Assembly (NCBI GenBank): GCA_964345295.1
Contig: CAYFQG010000044.1
Location: 1 to 6,311, forward strand
Length of the DNA stretch: 6,311 nucleotides
Direction of reading: 5' to 3'
Source of the DNA: JASBZA01 sp964345295
GTDB taxonomy: Bacteria; Bacillota; Clostridia; Saccharofermentanales; Fastidiosipilaceae
Positions 1 to 6,140 of the stretch are shown piece after piece (position 1 is the stretch's first letter; every line of letters begins with the position of its first letter). The translations under genes were made by a program, and so were the position numbers. Under the pieces are notes generated by a model. It made no database searches, was not told the origin of the DNA, and saw only the letters and a program-made list of their open reading frames with translations.

Positions 1-1013
1 CACAACATATCCCCGGAAAGAAACGAATCAATCTCCATGCGTCTTATGCTGTTTTCCCCGATGGTGAATGGGTGGATCGAGATGCCATCGAGTTTAGACA
101 CTTCGAACCATGGGTAAAATTTGCTAAAGAGAACGGCTTTGGCATTGATTTCAATCCCACTTTTTTCTCTCATCCCAACGTAAAAGACGGCATGACCCTA
201 GCTTCAGCAGATGAAAAAATCCGACAATTTTGGATTAGACATGGACAGGTTTGTCGGAAAATATCTCAGCAGATCGGTGAAGCTCTAGATGACTATGTAC
301 TCTGCAATGTCTGGATCCCGGACGGCATGAAAGATACACCGGCCGACCGTTTAAGTCCAAGACTTCGTCTTAAAGATTCATTGGATCAGATTTTTTCTGA
401 AGACTGCCCCAGAGTGATTGACTGTGTAGAGAGCAAGGTTTTCGGTATCGGTTTGGAATCTTATACCGTAGGTTCATCTGAGTTCTACATTGCGTATGCA
501 GCCCATAAAGCCAATGTTTATAATCTTTTAGACGCCGGCCATTATCATCCGACAGAATATATATCTGAAAAAATAGCTTCCCTACTATGCTTTAACAAAT
601 ATTTGCCACTACATGTCACCAGACCGGTCCGTTGGGATTCCGATCACGTTGTCTCCTTCGATGATGAAACTAAAGCTATCATGTCCGAGATTGCCAATTA
701 CGATGCTCTAGATCGTGTTCTGATAGGTCTGGACTTCTTTGATGCTTCAATTAATAGGATTGCGGCTTGGGCCATCGGCACAAGGAATGCCCAAAAGGCG
801 CTTCTATGGGGCCTCTTACAACCACATACTCTTCTTAAGGAAGTCGAAAATCAAGCAGATTTCACCAAACGTCTTATGATTCAAGAAGAGTCCAAAACGC
901 TTCCCTTTTCTTCGGTTTGGACCGAATACTGTAACCGGCAAGGTGTTGCTTCAGACGCATCTTGGTATGATGACGTCATGCGTTACGAACATGATGTTCT
1001 ATCGAAACGTTAA
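1..1013 (+). CDS. rhaA: L-rhamnose isomerase, 5'-truncated by the window edge
   Basis: Converts L-rhamnose to L-rhamnulose in the cytoplasm, the first committed step of rhamnose catabolism. The frame is open from base 3, with no start codon before conserved RhaA sequence (GKKRINLHASYAVF), so the GTG at 72 is an internal valine (VDRDAIEFRHFEPW) and not the start. About 336 C-terminal residues are present; the family is about 420 long, so roughly 80 are missing. Visible family signatures are DFNPTFFSHP, the ESKVFGIGLESYTVGSSEFY block, DAGHYHPTE and RPVRWDSDHVV, which carry the metal-binding Glu, Asp and His residues of this TIM-barrel enzyme, and the terminal FDASINRIAAWAIGTRN block. It ends in TAA, 29 bases before rhaD, so the two are very likely co-transcribed. 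RhaB is expected upstream, outside the window. Confidence 0.97.
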   Translation, partial: QHIPGKKRINLHASYAVFPDGEWVDRDAIEFRHFEPWVKFAKENGFGIDFNPTFFSHPNVKDGMTLASADEKIRQFWIRHGQVCRKISQQIGEALDDYVLCNVWIPDGMKDTPADRLSPRLRLKDSLDQIFSEDCPRVIDCVESKVFGIGLESYTVGSSEFYIAYAAHKANVYNLLDAGHYHPTEYISEKIASLLCFNKYLPLHVTRPVRWDSDHVVSFDDETKAIMSEIANYDALDRVLIGLDFFDASINRIAAWAIGTRNAQKALLWGLLQPHTLLKEVENQADFTKRLMIQEESKTLPFSSVWTEYCNRQGVASDASWYDDVMRYEHDVLSKR

Positions 1014-1028
1014 CCAGTAAGCTAAAAC

Positions 1029-1034
1029 AGGAGG
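1029..1034 (+). promoter_or_regulatory. Ribosome binding site of rhaD
   Basis: AGGAGG lies 8 bases before the ATG at 1043. It is a full-consensus Shine-Dalgarno sequence in the short rhaA-rhaD spacer and fixes the rhaD start. Confidence 0.85.
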
Positions 1035-1042
1035 CTAGTCTT

Positions 1043-1882
1043 ATGAAAAGTAATCTTAAAGTGTTAAATATTCCTATCATTCAGGACTTCATTCGCTGTT
1101 GCAATGACGGCTGGGAGCAAGGCTGGCACGAACGTAATGGAGGAAATCTCACTTATCGTTTAAAAGAAGAGGAAATCGCTTCACTGGCACCCTATTTCAG
1201 CCCCAAGCCCGGTTCGTGGAATGAAATGGGGGTAAGTGATTTAGCCTTAGCCGGTTCTTACTTCATTACGACAGGTTCAGGCAAATATTTTAGAAATGTT
1301 GTTTTAAAGCCTGAAGAATCCTTTGGCATTGTAGAAATCAATGCTGAAGGCAAGGCTTGGCGCATTGTTTGGGGACTTGATAATGGCGGACGTCCCACAA
1401 GTGAGTTTCCCACGCACTTCATGAATCACGCAGTAAGGCTTAGAGCTACTAACGGTAAAAACAGAGTCATTTATCATGCCCATACACCAAATCTGATTGC
1501 CATGACGTATGTCTTACCGTTGACGGCCAAAGATTTTAGTCAAGCGTTATGGCGTTCTGCAACCGAATGTCCTGTCGTTTTTCCTGAGGGCGTAGGAGTA
1601 GTTCCTTGGTTGGTTCCGGGAGGGGCCAATATTGCCAAAGCCACATGCAAAGTGATGGAAAACTTCCAGGCAGCCTTGTGGAGCCATCACGGCCTATTCT
1701 GCTCCGGTTCAGACTTTGATGAAACATTCGGACTCATGCACACCATTGAAAAGGCTGCTCAAATCTGGATATTAGCTCAAGCTGCCGGACAAGGTAAGAT
1801 TCGTCAAACTATTACTGATGATAATCTTAGAGCCATCGCCCACGATTTCGGTGTGACTTTAAACGAGGAAATGTTGGGTTAA
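1043..1882 (+). CDS. rhaD: L-rhamnulose-1-phosphate aldolase
   Basis: Zinc-dependent class II aldolase that splits L-rhamnulose 1-phosphate into dihydroxyacetone phosphate and L-lactaldehyde. The 279 residues match the usual family length (about 275). Visible are the phosphate-binding NGGN loop (residues 32-35), the TTGSGK loop (76-81), a likely catalytic Glu121 in SEFPTHF, the zinc ligands His145 and His147 in YHAHTPN, and the third ligand His216 in WSHHGLF. This layout matches E. coli RhaD (Glu117, His141, His143, His212), quoted from memory. The start is set by the AGGAGG 8 bases upstream. It is the last gene of the plus-strand rhamnose operon, and a strong terminator follows 25 bases after the TAA. 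The minus-strand frame inside it is a shadow. Confidence 0.97.
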   Translation: MKSNLKVLNIPIIQDFIRCCNDGWEQGWHERNGGNLTYRLKEEEIASLAPYFSPKPGSWNEMGVSDLALAGSYFITTGSGKYFRNVVLKPEESFGIVEINAEGKAWRIVWGLDNGGRPTSEFPTHFMNHAVRLRATNGKNRVIYHAHTPNLIAMTYVLPLTAKDFSQALWRSATECPVVFPEGVGVVPWLVPGGANIAKATCKVMENFQAALWSHHGLFCSGSDFDETFGLMHTIEKAAQIWILAQAAGQGKIRQTITDDNLRAIAHDFGVTLNEEMLG

Positions 1883-1907
1883 AACGCCTAATTTTTTATA
1901 TTCAAAT

Positions 1908-1931
1908 AAAACCGGGACTACTCCCGGTTTT
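1908..1931 (+). terminator. Intrinsic terminator after rhaD (probably bidirectional)
   Basis: A perfect 10-base-pair stem AAAACCGGGA / TCCCGGTTTT with the loop CTAC. It ends in TTTT on the plus strand. On the minus strand the same hairpin is followed by TTTTATTT, so it could also stop convergent transcription arriving from the right. Confidence 0.85.
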
Positions 1932-1945
1932 GCTTTCTAAAGATT

Positions 1946-1993
1946 GACCCTTTCTTCTCATGCTGCAAGCACGATAAGAAAGGATCAGTTTTT
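1946..1993. terminator. Second hairpin in the convergent region
   Basis: The arms GACCCTTTCTT (1946-1956) and AAGAAAGGATC (1976-1986) enclose a smaller TGCT/AGCA stem (1961-1971). On the plus strand there is one C-A mismatch and the hairpin is followed by TTTTT (1989-1993). On the minus strand the mismatch becomes a G-U pair, so the stem is complete, but the following T-run is weak. It lies 33 bases beyond the stop of the minus-strand gene fragment at 2020, where that gene's terminator is expected. Confidence 0.5.
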
Positions 1994-2019
1994 ATGTCGT
2001 ACTATTAAGCACTGTAATA

Positions 2020-2074
2020 TTAATCCAAATCCACTAAGTCCTTAATATGCACCGGGAGACCGGATGCCATAGAT
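2020..2074 (-). pseudogene. 3' end of a second Gfo/Idh/MocA oxidoreductase copy, cut by the gap
   Basis: Read on the minus strand, the bases just left of the N run encode SMASGLPVHIKDLVDLD followed by TAA. This is identical, residue for residue, to the C terminus of the complete oxidoreductase gene ending at 2200. The two DNA copies differ at only two synonymous positions (2038 and 2041), but the stop codon differs (TAA here, TAG there), as do the downstream bases. The rest of the gene would lie in the gap. It is listed as a fragment, with no sign that the gene itself is broken. The alternative is that it is an allele of the same gene, joined to it by scaffolding. Confidence 0.8.
2021..2074. 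repeat. 54-bp near-exact direct repeat flanking the assembly gap (mate at 2201-2254)
   Basis: Bases 2021-2074 match 2201-2254 with two mismatches (G/A at 2038 versus 2218, C/T at 2041 versus 2221). The last 33 bases before the N run are identical. The repeat is the 3' end of an oxidoreductase gene. Confidence 0.95.
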
Positions 2075-2084
2075 NNNNNNNNNN
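2075..2084. other. Assembly gap (10 N)
   Basis: Ten consecutive N bases. The number looks like a fixed placeholder, so the true distance between the flanking contigs is unknown and may even be negative (an overlap). Confidence 0.98.
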
Positions 2085-2108
2085 AATGATATCATTTCCC
2101 GGTTTTTT
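2085..2108 (+). terminator. Right arm of a probable plus-strand terminator whose left arm is in the gap
   Basis: The right contig opens with the 12-base palindrome AATGATATCATT, then TCCCGG and TTTTTT. If the gap ends in CCGGGA the whole forms a long hairpin with a T-tract, like the one after rhaD (TCCCGGTTTT). Only one arm is visible, so this is inference. Confidence 0.4.
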
Positions 2109-2113
2109 CATAC

Positions 2114-2173
2114 AAAAATCGGACCCTCTTTCTCGTCTGTTAATGTAGCAACTCTTATTCCGAAGGTCCGATT
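2114..2173 (-). terminator. Intrinsic terminator of the rhamnogalacturonan operon
   Basis: The arms AATCGGACC (2117-2125) and GGTCCGATT (2165-2173) pair perfectly over 9 bases. On the minus strand the last arm runs into TTTTTG. It starts 26 bases after the stop of the last operon gene. The loop is long (39 bases) and has no obvious inner stem, which is unusual and lowers confidence. Confidence 0.6.
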
Positions 2174-2199
2174 AAATTAATTTCTTAGTAAGGGCTAAG

Positions 2200-3489
2200 C
2201 TAATCCAAATCCACTAAATCTTTAATATGCACCGGGAGACCGGATGCCATAGATTTATTGGCAGCAATGCCTGTTAAGATGGAATTCACACCGTCAATAT
2301 AACCGGCTGCACGATGATAGGGATCCTCTTCAGGTACACCAAAAATATCATTAAGTAGCACCGGATCTCCTCCACCATGCCCACCTTCTGCGGTAGGAAT
2401 TTCCACCTCATATGGCTTATCATGCATAGGATAGACTAATAAATGTATGCCCTCTAAGACACCTTCATTTTCCGGATCGCCACCACTATTAATATAGGTG
2501 GATTCAACAACATGGAGTTCAATGCGTCCCTTTTCACCATTGATGGCAACGTTAAAGCCTTCATAAGGCATATATGCATTCAACGAATAGGACATCTGGG
2601 CACCATTAGCATATTGAACGATGACATTCATGGTATCTTCGATAGAAATACCGTCTCCAAAAACAGACTGGTCACGATAATAGCCATCTTCTTTTTCTGC
2701 ATCCAGATACATGGCTTTTAATTGAGGGTTATCTTCTAAATGAATAGCGAAAGGATCTTTTTTGGCCGCTTCAGATCCATAGGCTCTGTTATAAAAATCC
2801 TGAACACCCCTGGCTTCAGCATTAGCTTTACCATAAAACTTCAAATCACCCAGCGCAAAGACAGTTTCAGGTTTTGTATGCAGCCAAAAATTAACTAAAT
2901 CGAAATGATGGGTGGACTTGTGAACCATAAGTCCTCCACTATTGTGCTTATCACGATGCCAACGACGGAAGTAGTCCGCACCATGGCTAGTATTTAATAA
3001 CCACTCGAAGTGAACCTGCGTCACTTTTCCTATTGTCCCCTTCATAATAAGGTCGCGCATCATAGTATTATGAGGTGCATAACGGTAATTGAAGGTCACT
3101 CTAAGATCACGTCCTGTTTTCTTAACTGTGTCTACGATATGTTGCGCTTTCTTTTCATCCGTTGTAAGCGGCTTCTCCGTAATGACGTCACAGCCCAGCT
3201 CCATAGCCTTACAAATATACTTGTCGTGCGTCCTGTCAACAGAGGTAACAATAACGAAATCAGGCTTTTGCTCTTCAATCATTCTTTCGAAATCTTCAGC
3301 CTTATAGGTCGGAATTTCAGGATAATCAAAGCGCTCTTTTAAAACTTGGTTGGCATAATTCATCCTAGTCTGATTCGTATCACAAAAGGCTTTTAATTCG
3401 GCCGTTTCCCGGAACGTTCCGGCAATGGCTTCGTAATAAAACCTCGCTCTACCGCCAACTCCAACTTGTACATACGTTTTCTTTGTCAT
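2200..3489 (-). CDS. Gfo/Idh/MocA family oxidoreductase (YteT-like)
   Basis: Predicted NAD(P)-dependent sugar or uronate oxidoreductase acting in the cytoplasm. The exact substrate is unknown. The 429 residues include an N-terminal Rossmann domain with the dinucleotide loop VGVGGRAR (9-16), the family EKP motif (105-107, in TEKPLTTDEK), and a C-terminal catalytic domain with GGLMVHKSTHHFDLVNFW (185-202), where Lys191, His194 and Asp197 sit where the family places catalytic residues. Length and context fit B. subtilis YteT, a member of the rhamnogalacturonan yes/yte cluster, whose role as far as I know is not established. The ATG follows the rhaM stop by 15 bases; upstream is only a weak purine-rich site (AAAGAAG). 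It is the last gene of the operon. Its 3' end is duplicated next to the gap. Plus-strand frames inside it are shadows. Confidence 0.92.
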   Translation of the reverse strand: MTKKTYVQVGVGGRARFYYEAIAGTFRETAELKAFCDTNQTRMNYANQVLKERFDYPEIPTYKAEDFERMIEEQKPDFVIVTSVDRTHDKYICKAMELGCDVITEKPLTTDEKKAQHIVDTVKKTGRDLRVTFNYRYAPHNTMMRDLIMKGTIGKVTQVHFEWLLNTSHGADYFRRWHRDKHNSGGLMVHKSTHHFDLVNFWLHTKPETVFALGDLKFYGKANAEARGVQDFYNRAYGSEAAKKDPFAIHLEDNPQLKAMYLDAEKEDGYYRDQSVFGDGISIEDTMNVIVQYANGAQMSYSLNAYMPYEGFNVAINGEKGRIELHVVESTYINSGGDPENEGVLEGIHLLVYPMHDKPYEVEIPTAEGGHGGGDPVLLNDIFGVPEEDPYHRAAGYIDGVNSILTGIAANKSMASGLPVHIKDLVDLD

Positions 3490-3504
3490 TTTGATTTCTT
3501 CTTT

Positions 3505-3822
3505 CTATTCCAAACGAAATACTTCCACCAGAGCTTTTTGTGCTCCGGTTTTAGGATCCATTTCTAGCTCTAAAACATCCTGCATGTAAGCATTCCAACG
3601 GTCCACAACTGGGCTTTCAGCTTGTACTTTGGCCGCATAAGCCGCACCCTTTTCACATTCGTAATATCCGAATAACTGACCGTCTACATAATAAATTGTG
3701 TAGTTGCAAATTCCGGCACTTTTCAGCGTTTCAACCATCTCGGGCCAAATCTCATCGTGACGTTTCTTATATTCGTCAAACTGGCCGTCTTTTACTCTTC
3801 CTAACCAAGCAATGCGTTCCAT
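3505..3822 (-). CDS. rhaM: L-rhamnose mutarotase
   Basis: Interconverts the alpha and beta anomers of L-rhamnose, so that sugar released by hydrolases is available in the anomer the isomerase uses. The 105 residues fit the family (about 104). Tyr18 and His22 in EYKKRHDEIWPE match the catalytic Tyr and His of E. coli RhaM at the same positions, and Trp76 in VVDRWNAYM fits the conserved Trp of the dimeric alpha-beta barrel fold. The C-terminal EVFRLE resembles the E. coli ending EVFYLP. The start ATG touches the GH105 stop (TAGATG). A GGAG at 3831-3834, inside the GH105 gene and 8 bases before the ATG, is its ribosome binding site, so translation is probably coupled. It sits with the RG-I hydrolase and not beside rhaA/rhaD. 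Confidence 0.95.
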   Translation of the reverse strand: MERIAWLGRVKDGQFDEYKKRHDEIWPEMVETLKSAGICNYTIYYVDGQLFGYYECEKGAAYAAKVQAESPVVDRWNAYMQDVLELEMDPKTGAQKALVEVFRLE

Positions 3823-4875
3823 CTATAAAGCTCCATCATTTCTCGTATCATCGTAATTTAAAACACCTGCCAAAAAGGCCAAAGCAAGACCCTGTCCCCA
3901 GCCCTGAATCCAGCGTTTACTAATGGCTCTGTATGCATACTTATCTTCCATAATGGCTGTTCCGCCGGACACATTCATTACCTTACCTTCAGGACTGATG
4001 TTGCCTAAGATTCCTTTTATAGATTTGTTGATATATTTCAGATGTAGCGGATTACCTTTGAGCAAGAAGGCAGCCGCAATACCTGCCGAAGCAGAAATCT
4101 CCTCGTAGGACTCCTCATCGTCTAAGACTGTCCTCCAAAGGCCATTTTCTGTCTGGACTGTTTTAAGTGCCGACAAAAGTTCGTTAAGGCTTCCAACAAT
4201 TTCTAAAAAATCCGGGTAAAGATAAGCTTCCGGCAGGATATGACCTACTTCTGCCATTGTATAGGCAGCCCAGGCATTGGCACGTCCCCAGTGAATGGAA
4301 GACATATGACTCTTTTCAATATTGTTATAGCCGTGATACCAAAGTCCATTAGCTTCATCTTGTAAGTAGTAGATATGCCATTTATATTGATTCAGTGCGT
4401 CTAAGACTAAGTCCTTATCATCAAACTCTACACCCACTCGAAGCATAAGGAATGCCGCCATAAATAAGGTATCTGCCCAAGCCTGTTCTGGGAAATCATT
4501 CTTAGCTGAAACGGTGTGCTGTAAGACATGATCTCCAAAACGCAGTGCATCTTCTCGTAGATACTTAATCTTTGATTGAAGGATTTCTAGATATGTTTCG
4601 TTTCCGGTTTCTTTATAGAGAGTAAGAACAGCGTGCCCCATGGCGCAAGCATTTACAGTCCATGGTTGAGGCAAGCCAAGTTCTATATACTCTTGAACTC
4701 TTTGCTCCAAAAAATTCAGATATTCTTTGTTTCCAGTAGCACGATAGGCTTCAGTCAAGCCATAATATGCAACTCCGCAAGGCCAATCCCAAGTCATGTC
4801 CATCTGCATGGTTCTTTGAGCAACACGGTCAATAGCCTCCACAATTTCAGTCTTGTCATAAATTAAATTAGACAT
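3823..4875 (-). CDS. Unsaturated rhamnogalacturonyl hydrolase, GH105 family (YesR/YteR-like)
   Basis: Removes the 4,5-unsaturated galacturonate left by rhamnogalacturonan lyases at the non-reducing end of RG-I oligosaccharides, by hydration of the double bond. The 350 residues are the size of B. subtilis YesR/YteR and form an (alpha/alpha)6 barrel. The likely general acid is Asp135 in QAWADTLFMA, preceded by His120 (HVLQHTVSAK). Other family blocks are TWDWPCGVAYYGL (28-40), GLWYHGYN (177-184), WGRANAW (196-202), ENGLWRTVLDD (243-253) and SASAGIAAAF (261-270). There is no signal peptide, so it is intracellular and implies uptake of oligosaccharides. AGGAGC (4882-4887) lies 6 bases before the ATG. 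The start overlaps the end of the acetylesterase gene by 13 bases, and the stop abuts rhaM. Confidence 0.94.
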   Translation of the reverse strand: MSNLIYDKTEIVEAIDRVAQRTMQMDMTWDWPCGVAYYGLTEAYRATGNKEYLNFLEQRVQEYIELGLPQPWTVNACAMGHAVLTLYKETGNETYLEILQSKIKYLREDALRFGDHVLQHTVSAKNDFPEQAWADTLFMAAFLMLRVGVEFDDKDLVLDALNQYKWHIYYLQDEANGLWYHGYNNIEKSHMSSIHWGRANAWAAYTMAEVGHILPEAYLYPDFLEIVGSLNELLSALKTVQTENGLWRTVLDDEESYEEISASAGIAAAFLLKGNPLHLKYINKSIKGILGNISPEGKVMNVSGGTAIMEDKYAYRAISKRWIQGWGQGLALAFLAGVLNYDDTRNDGAL

Positions 4876-5585
4876 ATATTAGCTCCTATATCATTCATAA
4901 TTTGTTTTAGTTCTTGAGCCACAATTCCAGCAAATACGTATGCTCCTTCAATATGTAGATGGGTGTGGTCATCCTTCCCTTCTACGCTTAGCATAAAGTA
5001 GTCCTTTGCCATCTCTGGACCAATTTTGTTTAAATGTTCTATGGATAGACGACTCAAATCAATTAAATTAATAGATTTTTCCAGCGCTAACATTCGCATA
5101 GAGTCACCATAGGCTTTAAAATCCTCAATAAACATTCCGCTATCATCATGATGGAAACGTGCCACTGGTGTTACAAAAATCGGATGAGCTCCTATAATTT
5201 TGAGATCCGAATAGTATTGCATAAGCCAATATTTAAAATCACTTGGTTCCACATAACGATTGGGTCTTTCTATTGTTGAATCATTGTGTCCCCACTGAAT
5301 TAGAACATAATCTCCTGCTTTAATTTGGGGGACTAATCTCGCCCATTTGCCTTCTTCTATGAATGATCTAGATGATCTTCCACCAATCGCCCAAGAAAAT
5401 ATTTGCACCTGATCCGTCTCAAAATATCTAGCTTCTTTGTATTGAGCTTCCGGAATTGGCTTAATAGCTTGAAGATGGCCCATATGACAATGTAGAAACT
5501 GCCCCCAGCCTGCTTGAGGTGCCCAGTCTTCCGAAAAAGTCTGCACTGTTGAATCAGAAACTAAAAAAACTCTTTGTTTATTCAT
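4863..5585 (-). CDS. SGNH-hydrolase, probable rhamnogalacturonan acetylesterase (YesT/RhgT-like)
   Basis: Predicted to remove acetyl groups from galacturonate units of RG-I oligosaccharides so the glycoside hydrolase can act. The 240 residues carry the four SGNH blocks: Ser12 in VSDSTVQTF, Gly69 in AIGGRSSRSF, Asn101 in QWGHNDS, and Asp206 with His209 in KDDHTHLHIEGA, the last completing the Ser-Asp-His triad. Block I reads SDS where the textbook motif is GDS, leaving the nucleophile intact. No signal peptide or membrane segment is present, which suits action on imported oligosaccharides. The ATG overlaps the TGA of the preceding gene by four bases (ATGA), and a GAAGG at 5596-5600 lies 10 bases upstream. 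Acetylated rhamnogalacturonan is inferred from the neighbours; other acetylated sugars cannot be excluded. Confidence 0.9.
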   Translation of the reverse strand: MNKQRVFLVSDSTVQTFSEDWAPQAGWGQFLHCHMGHLQAIKPIPEAQYKEARYFETDQVQIFSWAIGGRSSRSFIEEGKWARLVPQIKAGDYVLIQWGHNDSTIERPNRYVEPSDFKYWLMQYYSDLKIIGAHPIFVTPVARFHHDDSGMFIEDFKAYGDSMRMLALEKSINLIDLSRLSIEHLNKIGPEMAKDYFMLSVEGKDDHTHLHIEGAYVFAGIVAQELKQIMNDIGANICLI

Positions 5586-6013
5586 AGTTTAAAAACCTTC
5601 AAATTTCTATATTCACCTATAAGTGGTGCTAATTGTCTAAATCCCAACTTCCCGTCTTGTAACTGTGGTCCAAAAGTTTCACCATCATCAAAAAATTCCA
5701 ATAGCCTTAAGTCATTGATGGAAAAGCTTATATAATCAGGTTTGTAATCTAGCGTCAGCTTGTAAAACTCCATATTATGATAAGCATTTGGCAATGGATC
5801 TGCCCCTTGAGCCACTAAATGAAAACCGTAGCTTTTCCTCAAATTGCAAGTATGAAATGCTTTTTCATCAGTTTCTTTTCGCCGATAGTATGACAAGTGA
5901 AAAGTGTTAATATCACCGTGATGATACTGATTATAAATGCCACTTCTAGTTTGCAAACTATTATCAAAAAGTTCTTGCCCTTCCATTCCTTTCGCACCAA
6001 AGAAATAAAACAG
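5582..6013 (-). pseudogene. DUF1961 (YesU-like) protein, N-terminally truncated
   Basis: Member of the DUF1961 family typified by B. subtilis YesU, a jelly-roll-like protein found in rhamnogalacturonan clusters whose function I do not know. The remaining frame encodes family-specific stretches: ELFDNSLQTRSGIYNQYHHGD, INTFHLSYYRRK, KAFHTCNLRKSYGFHL, GADPLPNAYH, and KLGFRQLAPLIGEYRNLKVF at the end. From the ATG at 5986 there are 134 residues, against about 220 for the family. YesU-like sequence continues before that ATG (LFYFFGAKGMEGQELFD, compare LFFAAAGIRGEDLFD recalled from YesU) up to an in-frame TAG at 6014-6016, so the ATG is internal and the first third is lost. The break coincides with IS30-like sequence. 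It was the first surviving gene of the operon; its TGA overlaps the esterase start. Confidence 0.82.
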
Positions 6014-6094
6014 CTAGAAGAATTTATCAATACGTATCCCAGAAAAATACTGGGGGGAAGTAGTGCAAAAAACTTTCCTCAAGCAGCTGCTTGA
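5996..6094 (+). mobile_element. Remnant of an IS30-like transposase gene (3' end)
   Basis: The plus-strand frame reads TKEIKQLEEFINTYPRKILGGSSAKNF and then stops at a TGA (6092-6094). INTYPRKILGG resembles the end of the DDE domain of IS30-family transposases (consensus recalled as INNYPRKIL). Only the last 30 or so codons remain; everything upstream is replaced by the DUF1961 gene on the other strand. A one-base shift near 6074 opens another reading, FLKQLLEETKKHWTDEF, which looks like a more natural continuation than PQAAA, so the remnant may also be frameshifted. I could not assign the terminal inverted repeat. The family call rests on one short motif. Confidence 0.5.
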
Positions 6095-6099
6095 GGAAA
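6065..6099 (-). terminator. 26-bp perfect palindrome with a minus-strand T-tract
   Basis: TTTCCTCAAGCAG (6074-6086) is followed without a spacer by its exact reverse complement, CTGCTTGAGGAAA (6087-6099). On the minus strand the hairpin is followed by G and then TTTTTT, the form of a strong intrinsic terminator. It lies within or just after the IS30-like remnant and upstream of the rhamnogalacturonan operon, so it should stop minus-strand transcription entering from the right edge. Confidence 0.65.
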
Positions 6100-6140
6100 C
6101 CAAGAAACATTGGACAGATGAATTTCAGTTTAACTTGCAA

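Noticed and set aside
72..74. GTG as the start of the L-rhamnose isomerase
   Set aside because: The frame is open from base 3 and the upstream codons encode conserved RhaA sequence, so the gene is cut by the window edge.
1536..1727. Minus-strand 63-codon frame inside rhaD
   Set aside because: It lies antisense to a conserved enzyme, with no recognisable product.
2512..3342. Three plus-strand frames (69, 110 and 72 codons) antisense to the oxidoreductase
   Set aside because: They overlap a well-supported gene and each other, and show no family motifs.
3696..4866. Plus-strand frames antisense to rhaM and the GH105 gene
   Set aside because: They are shadows of conserved coding sequence, with no domain signal.
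5839..6030. Minus-strand hydrophobic 63-codon frame overlapping the DUF1961 gene
   Set aside because: It is out of frame with clear DUF1961 sequence. The hydrophobic run follows from the AT-rich junction.
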